From positions 1-59,525 of the IMG/VR virus record IMGVR_UViG_3300022214_000006: a DNA stretch of 59,525 nucleotides; one strand, 5' to 3'. The notes below the pieces were generated by a model. That model did no database searches. It saw only the letters and a program-made list of their open reading frames with translations, and had not been told where the DNA came from. Position 1 is the stretch's first letter. Each line of letters opens with the position of its first letter. Below, in pieces: positions 25,626-33,455 of the stretch. Made by a program: the position numbers and the translations under genes. This DNA comes from a virus.

Positions 25626-25945
25626 CTGCTACGATCCGAAAACCATTCAGTTGTTTCAGGAGTTTGTAGCAGTGCAGAGTCCTGATAAAGCTCATATCTA
25701 AGAATACTTAGAAGTTCTAAAGAGGTATTGTAAACTTCAGATTCAACCTTTGGAAATTTAGGATAATTAATAAGCCCAACAACAAAACCTAACTCTTCCC
25801 CACCAGTATAAATGAATGTTGTAGGCTCAATTGTTACACAAAGTCCGCGTGTTTTAACTTCCCTACGAAGAATTTGTTTGGCTACAGCAATGTCTCCAGC
25901 CATGATTATTTTACACCAATAGGTGCTAAGTTTTTCAATGTTCAT
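25622..25945 (-). CDS. Hypothetical 107-residue protein
   Basis: Coupled on both sides by ATGA overlaps between the PAPS-reductase-like gene and the SNF2-like gene. Mixed alpha/beta composition, with TFIYTGGEELGFVVGLINYP in the middle. Not recognised. Confidence 0.55.
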   Translation of the reverse strand: MNIEKLSTYWCKIIMAGDIAVAKQILRREVKTRGLCVTIEPTTFIYTGGEELGFVVGLINYPKFPKVESEVYNTSLELLSILRYELYQDSALLQTPETTEWFSDRSR

Positions 25946-26784
25946 TTAATATTCTCTGTAGTATACAACTCACAAGACTCTCCACACCCACTATTAATGT
26001 CGTCAATAATTACATCGTCGTCCTGTTCTGATAGTCTGAACAAATCCTCTGTAGATCGTCTACCTCTAAAGAATGTCCTAGCAACTGATTTATCTTTATG
26101 TGGTCCGACATGCGGATACATTTTCTCTATATACCTTGGAAAGTCGAAGATTTCAGGCATTTCGTTTACAAGCATCAGATGTTTCTTCAGAGACTTCTTC
26201 CAACACCATGTACAGTTTCCGTGGTGTTCCATAATATTTAGATCGAACGGCTGCTGCGCCCACCAATCTAATACTCCTTGTTTGTCGATTGGGTACATAT
26301 CAACTAATGGGTAAATTATATTTGCTTTCGTAGCGTCTTTACGAACCCTGCGTGTTTCATCAGTTCTGATTCCTATAGCTGTTAGAATATCACGCTTTTT
26401 CCAACCAATAGATTTCACATAACTATTAATTGGAGCTAATTTCAACTCTCGTGTGCAATGCGGGAAGGCTTGATTTGGGATACCGTGTTTACGGATAATT
26501 TCTTCAAATGGTTCGCCTTGCCTTGATGCCGTTTCAAATGTTACAACCTTATGAGTGTTGCCTTTACGCTCGTTGTGGTGAACTATAGCCTCAACCCAAA
26601 CTGTATTAAATCCGAAGTGCTTATCGCAGTTGTTTACGAACTCTAACGTCTTTTTATGCTCTTGCCCAGTATTGGCGAAGATTACAAGGAATTCAAATTC
26701 ATCTGATTTATTATCTAATAACCACTTCGTCATAAACCCAGAAGTGCGCCCACCGCTGAAACTAATTACCATTTTAGGTTTCAT
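25942..26784 (-). CDS. PAPS-reductase-like PP-loop protein
   Basis: About 280 residues from the ATG at 26784; a TTG five codons upstream is also possible. The PP-loop SFSGGRTSG (near residue 8) and VIFANTGQEHKKT follow the ATP-pyrophosphatase/PAPS reductase pattern. HCTRELKLAPI near 110 and later C-W-C and C-E-SC motifs may bind zinc or an Fe-S cluster. The chemistry is adenylation or sulphur transfer; whether this phage copy acts on sulphur metabolism or on DNA/tRNA modification cannot be told. It is in the replication operon. Confidence 0.78.
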   Translation of the reverse strand: MKPKMVISFSGGRTSGFMTKWLLDNKSDEFEFLVIFANTGQEHKKTLEFVNNCDKHFGFNTVWVEAIVHHNERKGNTHKVVTFETASRQGEPFEEIIRKHGIPNQAFPHCTRELKLAPINSYVKSIGWKKRDILTAIGIRTDETRRVRKDATKANIIYPLVDMYPIDKQGVLDWWAQQPFDLNIMEHHGNCTWCWKKSLKKHLMLVNEMPEIFDFPRYIEKMYPHVGPHKDKSVARTFFRGRRSTEDLFRLSEQDDDVIIDDINSGCGESCELYTTENIK

Positions 26785-26865
26785 ATCAAAATCTACCAAC
26801 GCAGAATAATTCCCATAGTTTATCTTTACAATTACGTAATAATATTCGTTTTTTAAAATAATTTA

Positions 26866-27177
26866 TCATTCCCCACAAACTTTCCTGAAGTAAGAGTAAA
26901 ATTGCTCATCAGTAGAAAATGAATGCTCAGTCCCATCAACCTCCACAATCTGTGCATGACCGTCATCGCACAGTTTCATCTCGTACAAGAAATATGCAGC
27001 ATCATCAAACGCATCACCAAACACTTCACGCATAAGACGTTCATTGACTCTAAGTAGGCTGTCAACGTGAGGATTGTCGAAAAATGCTGTAGAGATTTCA
27101 TGTGGGAGTGAATCCAGCCAACGTTCTTGGATTAGTTGTTGTTCTCTAATAAATTTTAAGGTTTCGGTTTTAGTCAT
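26866..27177 (-). CDS. Hypothetical 103-residue protein
   Basis: Start chosen at the ATG after GGAGACATTG; an in-frame start at 27207 is less well supported. Acidic and helical with a C-terminal EQFYSYFRKVCGE. Not recognised. Confidence 0.55.
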   Translation of the reverse strand: MTKTETLKFIREQQLIQERWLDSLPHEISTAFFDNPHVDSLLRVNERLMREVFGDAFDDAAYFLYEMKLCDDGHAQIVEVDGTEHSFSTDEQFYSYFRKVCGE

Positions 27178-27328
27178 CAATGTCTCCAACCACATAAGAA
27201 ATCTCACGCAACAGTTCTAAATTATTCATTGAATTTATATACTCCTCAAATGCCTCGTCGGAGTTATTTAGTTCGTGCTTAGTCTTGTCACGATACCATT
27301 GCTTAAATAATTGTCCGTAAATATCCAT
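27170..27328 (-). CDS. Hypothetical 52-residue protein
   Basis: Begins MDIYGQLFKQWYRDKTKHEL; strongly acidic end. Its last codons hold the ribosome site of the next gene. Preceded by AAGGAGAAATG-type spacing. Not recognised. Confidence 0.6.
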   Translation of the reverse strand: MDIYGQLFKQWYRDKTKHELNNSDEAFEEYINSMNNLELLREISYVVGDIDD

Positions 27329-27329
27329 T

Positions 27330-27860
27330 TCATTTCTCCTTAAATTTCAGCGCAACATCACTAGGCGACCACGACAGCACAATACCCGCCACAGCCTTAT
27401 TAAACGCTTCCATAGCCTCTTCAACCGCTGAGGGTACGTCCATATCGTCTGCGAGTTCATCACAGCAATAGTCGCTTTCCAACGGTGTTACATAGTTCGG
27501 TTTGCAAATCAGCAGTCGCAGTTCTGAAAGGTCTTGACCTTCTTCAAGATCATCGTATGCGTCCGCAAGATCGTAGTAATATTTATCTCTAGAATCAGAG
27601 TATATCATGGATTTGCCATCCCATTCGGCAATCGGGAGTGCGCAATAACGTTCAAACTCAGCTTTGGCTCGACAATCTTCACAGAGAGTATAGGGTTTCT
27701 CAGTTGGTTTTCCGCAGGATTTACAAAGTACATGGGTGCATCCAGCATAACGTGCTGAGGCTTCGTCAGTGTAGAAAAAGCCATTACCACTACGCCAACC
27801 GGAAACAGTGCATGGTTGCGCGGCTTCGTCGCTGTCTTGTAGGATTATTTTTGGGGTCAT
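27330..27860 (-). CDS. Hypothetical zinc-ribbon protein
   Basis: 176 residues. HVLCKSCGKPTEKPYTLCEDCR (Cys near 46, 49, 60, 63) is a classic four-Cys zinc ribbon. The C-terminal half is acidic and helical. AAGGAGAAGAA precedes the ATG. Related Cys-ribbon proteins occur in many phages; no function is known to me. Confidence 0.65.
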   Translation of the reverse strand: MTPKIILQDSDEAAQPCTVSGWRSGNGFFYTDEASARYAGCTHVLCKSCGKPTEKPYTLCEDCRAKAEFERYCALPIAEWDGKSMIYSDSRDKYYYDLADAYDDLEEGQDLSELRLLICKPNYVTPLESDYCCDELADDMDVPSAVEEAMEAFNKAVAGIVLSWSPSDVALKFKEK

Positions 27861-27869
27861 TTCTTCTCC

Positions 27870-28553
27870 TTATCTGCGCCCATTCTTAGGGCACGAAACT
27901 ACATCGCACCATTTTCCACACAAACCTGAAACTCTCATCTTCCACTGGTCAAACATGACACTGTTCTCAATTTGGTCAATCGTCTCAGCCAAATCCGAAG
28001 CCAGTTCTTGAACTCTGCTGCGCTCAACAATCTCGCTTGTTGGCGGATGATCTTTCTTCAACCAGATATACGTGTTCTTGGTCTTTTCAATTTCTGGAAG
28101 ATTACAGAATGTCAGCAAACTGAAGCATCGCAACTCATCAAAATCCTTTGGTTTAGCCTTACCCGACTTCCAGTCCAACACCTGCGCCTTATCTTCCTGA
28201 TGCACCAGCACGTCTAACTTACCTCGTAGCCATGCATTATCATCCCAGAACCCAGTTGGTGTCAAGTCTTTTGTAATTGCAAATTCTTGTTCGGCAGTCA
28301 CGTATTTTGACTTAAATTTTCGGATGCTATCAAGATATGGTTGCAACACTTCAAAACGCTCTACAGGGTTGCGATTCTCTTTGATACACTGTTCGGCTTC
28401 AGCATGGAGTTCAGTACCATAGATAGTGGCTTCGGTTGGCTTGAACTCTACAGACTTGTCGAAATATTTGGCTTTCCATTGGGTTGGGCAGGTTCGGTAC
28501 AGGTTTATCTTACTGAAGCTTAGAGGATACAACTTAAAATTTTCGTAGCTCAT
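27870..28553 (-). CDS. Cas4/RecB-like PD-(D/E)XK nuclease
   Basis: A 227-residue protein. SFSKINLYRTCPTQWKAKY near residue 13 is the RecB/Cas4 entry motif, GKLDVL near 112 and VLDWKSGK near 123 give the D-(D)XK catalytic residues. One Cys near 24 and three near the end (LCGKWCDVVSCP) fit the four ligands of a 4Fe-4S cluster as in Cas4/AddB-type nucleases. The ATG overlaps the upstream stop. There is no CRISPR array here, so a role in phage DNA end processing is more likely. Confidence 0.82.
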   Translation of the reverse strand: MSYENFKLYPLSFSKINLYRTCPTQWKAKYFDKSVEFKPTEATIYGTELHAEAEQCIKENRNPVERFEVLQPYLDSIRKFKSKYVTAEQEFAITKDLTPTGFWDDNAWLRGKLDVLVHQEDKAQVLDWKSGKAKPKDFDELRCFSLLTFCNLPEIEKTKNTYIWLKKDHPPTSEIVERSRVQELASDLAETIDQIENSVMFDQWKMRVSGLCGKWCDVVSCPKNGRR

Positions 28554-28717
28554 TTAACCTTAACCACTTTCGCTTCAAAGAATTCATTAGTTTTAAACTG
28601 CGGAAAACTACCGCGTCCAAAAGGGCAATTAAATGTTTTAGCTAAGTGTCTGTCCTTAGTCTTACCACAGTGCTTACACTTAGGCTTTGGGGCGTTACTG
28701 AAATCTAAATCAATCAT
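28550..28717 (-). CDS. Small zinc-finger-like protein
   Basis: 55 residues with KCKHCGKTKDRHLAKTFNCPFGRG: C-x2-C, H and C positions as in a small zinc knuckle. Coupled by ATGA to the nuclease gene. Similar short proteins accompany nucleases in other phages. Confidence 0.6.
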   Translation of the reverse strand: MIDLDFSNAPKPKCKHCGKTKDRHLAKTFNCPFGRGSFPQFKTNEFFEAKVVKVK

Positions 28718-28884
28718 CGCTCAATCTCCTCAACAATATCAGTAATCTCTTGCAGCCTATCAGACCATCTATTAAGCATCCGCTGTGCTTCTGCGATGTC
28801 TTCACGACTAAATAGTGTGTCACCAGTGAAAAAGGTGGCGTCTACTTTGTCAAATAAATCGTCTGTGTGTTTGTTGCTAAACAT
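28714..28884 (-). CDS. Hypothetical 56-residue protein
   Basis: Start at the ATG inside the end of the upstream gene; the frame is open to 28923. Acidic and helical (EDIAEAQRMLNRWSDRLQEI). Its stop overlaps the next start. Not recognised. Confidence 0.55.
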   Translation of the reverse strand: MFSNKHTDDLFDKVDATFFTGDTLFSREDIAEAQRMLNRWSDRLQEITDIVEEIER

Positions 28885-29071
28885 GTTTAACACTCTCCAA
28901 AGCATTCCTAGCCACAAATGCAATATCTAGGGTTACAAAAGCTGTATCCCCACCTTCATCATTTATTTCGTCTATCCATGACTGTTTTTTAGAATACCTG
29001 GAGTAACACGGATGCTCTTCTGCGCTTGACAGAATTTCTTTTAGGGCTTCAATTAGTATTTGGTTACTCAT
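28877..29071 (-). CDS. Hypothetical 64-residue protein
   Basis: Helical and acidic, with ALKEILSSAEEHPCYSRY near the start. Coupled to the phosphoesterase gene by an ATGA overlap. Not recognised. Confidence 0.55.
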   Translation of the reverse strand: MSNQILIEALKEILSSAEEHPCYSRYSKKQSWIDEINDEGGDTAFVTLDIAFVARNALESVKHV

Positions 29072-29817
29072 ATCTCAATCACCAGTTCAGGATTAAATTT
29101 CTTATTCTCACTACCACGCGAAGTCACATATCCTCTAGGATTACAAACAACTCTAGTGCCATTTGAGGTATAGTCCATACAGTCATGAGTATGTCCATGA
29201 ATCCACAGGTCACAGAAACCAAACATACCATCAAGATTAGACGCAAAGCAAGCCGATAGCAGGTCATTCTTGAACCTATCTGCAACACTCTGCATTGACG
29301 GGCAGTGATGCGTAACTACTACAGTCTTACCGTCGAACGGTTCAGACAGTTTAAGCTTCAACCATTTCACTGACTCTTCATGCAGTTCTTGTGACATCTT
29401 GGCTGTGAACAGTTTACCGTCTTCACGGATCAATCTGAAGTCGTTAAGCCCTCGCTGGGCGGCTTGGAGTGCGTAAGGCTCCTGATCGTAGCCGAACAGT
29501 CTGAAATCAGTCCACAAGGTCGCTCCGAGGAAGCGGACATTGTTTAGGATTACTTCGGAGCTGTCTAAGAGATGTATTCCTGTTTCAATGGCTGTAATAC
29601 CCATTGCCAGTTTAACATCAGATTTGTCAAAATTATAAAACTCATGATTACCTATCACCATTACGATTTCTTTATCAGGCCAAGTCTTTCGCGCCCAGTC
29701 AACCCCGTTTGAAGATTTTCCAATGTCACCCGCGAGTACGATAACCTCTGCATCCGTTTTAGGTGGGATGAAGTTGGAGAATTCTAGGTGGATGTCGGAT
29801 AGGATTTGGACTTTCAT
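29068..29817 (-). CDS. Calcineurin-like metallophosphoesterase
   Basis: About 249 residues from the ATG that overlaps the upstream stop. Metal-binding blocks are in order: LSDIHLEF near residue 5, VLAGDIG near 27, IGNHEFY near 54, VTHHCPS near 154 and HGHTHDCMDY near 204, followed by NPRGY. This is the full two-metal set. Phage members may act as nucleases, phosphatases or nucleotide hydrolases; the substrate is not known. Confidence 0.85.
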   Translation of the reverse strand: MKVQILSDIHLEFSNFIPPKTDAEVIVLAGDIGKSSNGVDWARKTWPDKEIVMVIGNHEFYNFDKSDVKLAMGITAIETGIHLLDSSEVILNNVRFLGATLWTDFRLFGYDQEPYALQAAQRGLNDFRLIREDGKLFTAKMSQELHEESVKWLKLKLSEPFDGKTVVVTHHCPSMQSVADRFKNDLLSACFASNLDGMFGFCDLWIHGHTHDCMDYTSNGTRVVCNPRGYVTSRGSENKKFNPELVIEI

Positions 29818-30017
29818 ATCAAACAAAATATCACAAAAATAATTGGGGATATTAAGAAAATCCAAGCTATTGACGCAGCATATATCCCACTGGTGCCTGG
29901 ATGCTCACAAGTCAGACTTTTTATCCATTGCTCACGTTGTGAAGAACATGACCAATATATGCTAAATGCAGCCATAACTATTACAGGCATTATAAATACT
30001 ATTTGCCAAGGTTCCAT
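29814..30017 (-). CDS. Small membrane protein
   Basis: 67 residues with two hydrophobic helices (about 6-23 and 47-67) around a polar CSSQREQW-ESP-type loop containing two Cys. Coupled to the phosphoesterase by ATGA. Function unknown. Confidence 0.6.
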   Translation of the reverse strand: MEPWQIVFIMPVIVMAAFSIYWSCSSQREQWIKSLTCEHPGTSGIYAASIAWIFLISPIIFVIFCLI

Positions 30018-30283
30018 TATTCCTCCGTCTGCCAGCCATGTAAAGCAATTTTAGGGTGTCCTTCAAATACCATGACAACTTTGTAATCGCGTCGTTTAAT
30101 TTCAACTTCGTCAGTATCGAAAGCTGAAATATCTGCTTGATATACTTCTTCACGTCCAATCTTTATGGCTTCAGTGATGTTTTCGGATTCCACTGCTGCT
30201 ACATACGTGTCCTTACCAAAAGGAGTTTCATTATACTTTGCAACATGTTCTGGTCTTAAAAATATTACGGTGTATGGTTTCAT
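30017..30283 (-). CDS. Hypothetical 88-residue protein
   Basis: Beta-alpha pattern, beginning MKPYTVIFLRPEHVAKY and containing DTYVAAVESENITEAI. Coupled by overlaps on both sides. Resembles small phage proteins with a V-A---AI motif; no function known. Confidence 0.55.
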   Translation of the reverse strand: MKPYTVIFLRPEHVAKYNETPFGKDTYVAAVESENITEAIKIGREEVYQADISAFDTDEVEIKRRDYKVVMVFEGHPKIALHGWQTEE

Positions 30284-30546
30284 TTACTCCACCTTTTATC
30301 ACGTTCACAAATCACATCTGCTGCATCATCCCCTAAAATAGTATACACTGGACATGACGAACAGCATCCATCTTCGTAGCCTTCGTCTGTATTATTCCAA
30401 CATACTGCTTTTTCTTTACGAAGAATTCTTTCAACTAACTTTTTAGCTTTTGTTTTTGTAAGAAACGTATAACATTTACATGGGTTAGATAATTCTTCAT
30501 ATTCGTCACTTGTAAGCAAAACAGAACCTTCTTCAATTTCAATCAT
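30280..30546 (-). CDS. Hypothetical Cys-rich protein
   Basis: 88 residues with C near 24 and 26, then CWNNTDEGYEDGCCSSCPVY near 50-69. Likely metal-binding. Coupled by ATGA. Not recognised. Confidence 0.55.
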   Translation of the reverse strand: MIEIEEGSVLLTSDEYEELSNPCKCYTFLTKTKAKKLVERILRKEKAVCWNNTDEGYEDGCCSSCPVYTILGDDAADVICERDKRWSK

Positions 30547-30773
30547 TCCGGTCTCTCCAAATTCAAAAATTTATGCAGCTTCAAATTGTCCACGATATGT
30601 CCTTGAGCGTTCTTAACCAAGAAATCACCTGTACGCATGTCTACTCGGACTTCAAGATATTTCAGGTCAATCTGATCTAGCCATGCCGTGTGACGGTCGG
30701 CGGCTGCTTTCAGAGCCTGTGAAAACGTTGTGAAGTCTTTGTGGCTGTACCAGCCGTTTGATTGTGGAGTCAT
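30543..30773 (-). CDS. Hypothetical 76-residue protein
   Basis: Begins MTPQSNGWYSHKDFTTFS. Mixed composition with a final acidic tip. Follows the upstream stop directly. Not recognised. Confidence 0.55.
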   Translation of the reverse strand: MTPQSNGWYSHKDFTTFSQALKAAADRHTAWLDQIDLKYLEVRVDMRTGDFLVKNAQGHIVDNLKLHKFLNLERPE

Positions 30774-31274
30774 TCACCGACCGTCTACAACTGCTACAAG
30801 CTCTTTAATATCGCCGTTAAGATCATCAATCTTTTTAGACAGCTTTTTAGGCTTATTTTCTATTGCGTTCATCTCTTTGATTTCCTTTTCCAAACTCTTA
30901 ATATGCTGGAAAATTTCAGTATCCTCAACAAGACGTGAATCTTTACCATAAATCAGTGTAATATTTGCTACAGCTTTGTTCAACATGTCAAACTCCTTTT
31001 GATTATAAATTGTAACTTCTTTTGAATACCTATCTTCCACTTGTATTTCACCATCTGAGAAATGCTTTAGAATAAATACTAGAGCCTCTTTCATTCCATC
31101 AAAACGATCTGTCTTACGGTACATATACCAGTTGTAGGTATTTATCAGTTTGCCGGGGATTGATACTACATCCCACTTATCTAACAACGGGCGGTACTCC
31201 AAACTAATACTATACTTGGAATTTGCTGCGCGCCATTTAGCGTGATTTGTATTTCTAATTGGTTTTAGTAGCAT
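30774..31274 (-). CDS. Hypothetical 166-residue protein
   Basis: GGAGA precedes the ATG. The N-terminal half is beta-like with many aromatics; the C-terminal 60 residues (FQHIKSLEKEIKEMNAIENK and on) form a coiled coil. Not recognised. Confidence 0.6.
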   Translation of the reverse strand: MLLKPIRNTNHAKWRAANSKYSISLEYRPLLDKWDVVSIPGKLINTYNWYMYRKTDRFDGMKEALVFILKHFSDGEIQVEDRYSKEVTIYNQKEFDMLNKAVANITLIYGKDSRLVEDTEIFQHIKSLEKEIKEMNAIENKPKKLSKKIDDLNGDIKELVAVVDGR

Positions 31275-31275
31275 T

Positions 31276-31515
31276 TTATCTCCACCCTAACTGATATGCA
31301 AATTTCTCAGAATCCTCTGGCAACGATTTAATGTTCAAGCTTAAGGATTCCCCGTAACAATGAGGTTTACCCTCAATGAACCTCACAACCCCTGCTGAAA
31401 CAATATGTCCTTTATGCCTCAACATCGTATTCGCAAGATCACGATGAGTAACTAAATCTGTCCGACGAAATGCTACGAAACCAAGTTCGGAATGATTAAT
31501 GTATTTGTGTGTCAT
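31276..31515 (-). CDS. Hypothetical 79-residue protein
   Basis: Basic, His-rich beginning (MTHKYINHSELGFVAFRRTD). Coupled by ATGA to the upstream gene. Not recognised. Confidence 0.55.
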   Translation of the reverse strand: MTHKYINHSELGFVAFRRTDLVTHRDLANTMLRHKGHIVSAGVVRFIEGKPHCYGESLSLNIKSLPEDSEKFAYQLGWR

Positions 31516-31715
31516 TTACCTATCTCCATCATAAAATCAACCGTAAAATTCTCAACCCGGTCAAAATACCTTCCACGAGTTTGTTCTTCAATATTAGCAA
31601 CAAACTCGTACCAATTAGTAGTAATATCAACAGATACGACATCATTAAGACCACAACGAGTCAGCGGCTGTTCTGGATTAATCCATGAAACTTTTACGAA
31701 ATAGTCTTTAAGCAT
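31512..31715 (-). CDS. Hypothetical 67-residue protein
   Basis: Starts inside the end of the HD-domain gene after GGAGGAGCG. Beta-like, aromatic. Not recognised. Confidence 0.55.
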   Translation of the reverse strand: MLKDYFVKVSWINPEQPLTRCGLNDVVSVDITTNWYEFVANIEEQTRGRYFDRVENFTVDFMMEIGK

Positions 31716-32143
31716 TTTTCACGCTCCTCCAAAAGTTCAGCATAAAACTGCCTGTAACGGATTACTCTTTCAAAATCTTTTTGACATACTGACTTCATTC
31801 GGCGGATGTCGGAGTTGTGGGTTAGGTCAGCCATTTTGACTTTTACGGCATCTGGGTTGGACTTTACTATATTCTTATAGGATTCGTAACTTTGACCGCG
31901 TTGTTTAGTCATTGTACAAATACCTGCTACAATCCGTTCATTCATCCCCGCAATAAATAGCTCTGCAATTGTTATCTCCGTGTCTTCCAAAAGATCGTGT
32001 CCTACGGCAATGCATTGCAACTCTTCATCATCAGTATTCAACAGCCGCATGACTTCGAGACAGTGCAGGAAATATGGCTTACCGGCTTTGTCGTATTGAC
32101 CTTGATGGGCTGTAGCGGCGATTGCAAGCATTTTGGAGAGCAT
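31694..32143 (-). CDS. RelA/SpoT-type HD hydrolase (MESH1-like)
   Basis: A 149-residue single-domain HD protein. YFLHCLEVMRLL near residue 24, VGHDLLEDTEIT near 47 (the HD pair), then TMTKQ near 78 and VKMADLTHNSDIRR near 101 match the hydrolase domain of RelA/SpoT and the small MESH1 enzymes that cleave (p)ppGpp. Length equals the bare hydrolase domain, with no synthetase or regulatory parts. A phage copy could relieve the stringent response or counter alarmone-based defence. AAGGAC precedes the ATG. Confidence 0.75.
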   Translation of the reverse strand: MLSKMLAIAATAHQGQYDKAGKPYFLHCLEVMRLLNTDDEELQCIAVGHDLLEDTEITIAELFIAGMNERIVAGICTMTKQRGQSYESYKNIVKSNPDAVKVKMADLTHNSDIRRMKSVCQKDFERVIRYRQFYAELLEEREKCLKTIS

Positions 32144-32152
32144 GGTTAGTCC

Positions 32153-32353
32153 TTAACCGTAGTAATCTTCATACATCTTCTCGGATTCAATCAAGTCCTC
32201 ATGAATGCATTTGTCGCACATTGTTCCCTGACCACGATTAGGCATAACACAAGCTCCGCATTGGCTGCAAATTGGATAGTCCTCAGCATCAACCATTTGA
32301 ATAAATCCAAATTCATTTGTGATTTCTCTGTAATTTCTGGAATCTACGCTCAT
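32153..32353 (-). CDS. Small zinc-ribbon protein
   Basis: 66 residues. YPICSQCGACVMPNRGQGTMCDKCIHED carries two CxxC pairs (near 27, 30 and 47, 50). Expected to bind one zinc. GAGGAG precedes the ATG; first gene after a consensus promoter. Confidence 0.65.
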   Translation of the reverse strand: MSVDSRNYREITNEFGFIQMVDAEDYPICSQCGACVMPNRGQGTMCDKCIHEDLIESEKMYEDYYG

Positions 32354-32384
32354 ATTCTTCTCCTCTGTGATTTATTGAACGAAC

Positions 32385-32413
32385 ATTATAACCTGTTATG
32401 CACGGGCTGTCAA
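32385..32413 (-). promoter_or_regulatory. Consensus sigma70 promoter, family A
   Basis: TTGACA, 17-base spacer, TATAAT: perfect in both boxes. Followed by GTTCGTTCAATAA. Drives the zinc-ribbon and HD-hydrolase genes. Confidence 0.9.
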
Positions 32414-32460
32414 ATTAATAATATGGCTTCAACTCTGCGATTTATTGAAGCCATATTATA

Positions 32461-32901
32461 CTAAACTCCCTGCCCCAAGTCAAGCGATTTCCCACAATAC
32501 CTATACCATTCAGGCTTCATAGCAATTTTCTCAGCAATCCTGTTGCGAATAATCGTGATGGCTTCGGCAGTCGGTACATACCCCCCAAACAGTTTAGGAT
32601 TGCCAGCAAACACATCATCACTGTCAAAAGCCGATAACTCGTTGAACTGCACTCCACGGACTCTAAGCTCGGCCTTCAACTGTTCGTAACGGTCGGCAAG
32701 ATATTTACCCTTGTCGTAGAAGAACATAACGTGTCCTGTATTCAGCGTAAACCGGCTTGGGATACTCCGCTGAACGCCAATAAGCCCTCTAGCGCGCAGG
32801 CTACGGTTCAGGGCTTTCGGAACCATTTTGATTTCTCGGAACTCTGCGAATAGGTGTTGATCGGTTAGTTCTGAGGGTGGGAGTAGGTTGATGCGGGTCA
32901 T
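32461..32901 (-). CDS. denV: Pyrimidine dimer DNA glycosylase (T4 endonuclease V homologue)
   Basis: A 146-residue protein that matches T4 endonuclease V along its length: MTRINLLPPSELTDQHLFAEF at the start, GHVMFFYDKGKYLADR near residue 57, and KPEWYRYCGKS at the end. Thr2, whose amino group is the nucleophile after Met removal, and Glu23, the catalytic acid, are both present. The enzyme removes UV pyrimidine dimers by glycosylase/AP-lyase action. It sits two bases from a small upstream gene with no promoter between them. Confidence 0.93.
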   Translation of the reverse strand: MTRINLLPPSELTDQHLFAEFREIKMVPKALNRSLRARGLIGVQRSIPSRFTLNTGHVMFFYDKGKYLADRYEQLKAELRVRGVQFNELSAFDSDDVFAGNPKLFGGYVPTAEAITIIRNRIAEKIAMKPEWYRYCGKSLDLGQGV

Positions 32902-32903
32902 GG

Positions 32904-33071
32904 TTAGTCTTTAACAGCCCTAATAGTTTCATCAGTATCCTTATCTAGCAGGAGGACACTACTCCACTCGTCAGAAGTAATAAGGCTACACCTATACTCC
33001 GTCAGAAGAGCCATAAGTTTTTCTCGGCACTCTTCAATGTCTCTCCTGCTTTCAGGGATTTTACATTTCAT
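32904..33071 (-). CDS. Hypothetical 55-residue protein
   Basis: Charged, helical N-terminus (IPESRRDIEECREKLMALL), Trp-containing middle, acidic end. Preceded by AAGGAG and the promoter at 33.1 kb; it is the first gene before denV. Not recognised. Confidence 0.6.
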   Translation of the reverse strand: MKCKIPESRRDIEECREKLMALLTEYRCSLITSDEWSSVLLLDKDTDETIRAVKD

Positions 33072-33103
33072 TTTTGAACTCCTTAATATTTTAGCGTTCG
33101 AAC

Positions 33104-33132
33104 ATTATCGCATTATTTTAGATTTTAGTCAA
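33104..33132 (-). promoter_or_regulatory. Sigma70 promoter, family A
   Basis: TTGACT, 17-base spacer, GATAAT preceded by TGC and followed by GTTCGAACGCTAA. Drives the small gene at 32904-33071 and denV. Confidence 0.85.
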
Positions 33133-33140
33133 GGGGAGTT

Positions 33141-33404
33141 TTAATCTTCAAGTCTTTCTGTACTCAATATAGAGTATCCTTGTTCGATACCTTCAAAGTC
33201 ATTACCTGAAAGAATATATGTTATTCTGAGCAATAATGTTCTACCAGTAGTTTCGTATGGTTGACCAAGCCTACCATCAATTTCTACAAGTTTAATCTCA
33301 TCTCCAATTTTGAAGTCTCTATCATGTTTACGGATTTCAAAGTTCTTAATACCTGCCGATTGAGCATCAAAATATTGTGGGAGTATTTTTAAGTTGTGGC
33401 GCAT
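33141..33404 (-). CDS. DUF3850 (ASCH-like) protein
   Basis: 87 residues. HNLKILPQYFDAQSAGIKNFEIRKHDR at the start, then F-IGDEI-L-E, fits DUF3850, a small PUA/ASCH-like fold often found in phages and thought to bind RNA or nucleotides. The role here is unknown. Confidence 0.75.
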   Translation of the reverse strand: MRHNLKILPQYFDAQSAGIKNFEIRKHDRDFKIGDEIKLVEIDGRLGQPYETTGRTLLLRITYILSGNDFEGIEQGYSILSTERLED

Positions 33405-33455
33405 TTTTATGACTTTCTAATTAAGGGATTGTTTTTTGGGGGTTTGGGGAGGGTT

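Noticed and set aside
27870-28553. Cas4 of a CRISPR system
   Set aside because: No other cas genes or arrays are present; RecB-like Cas4 relatives are common in phages.
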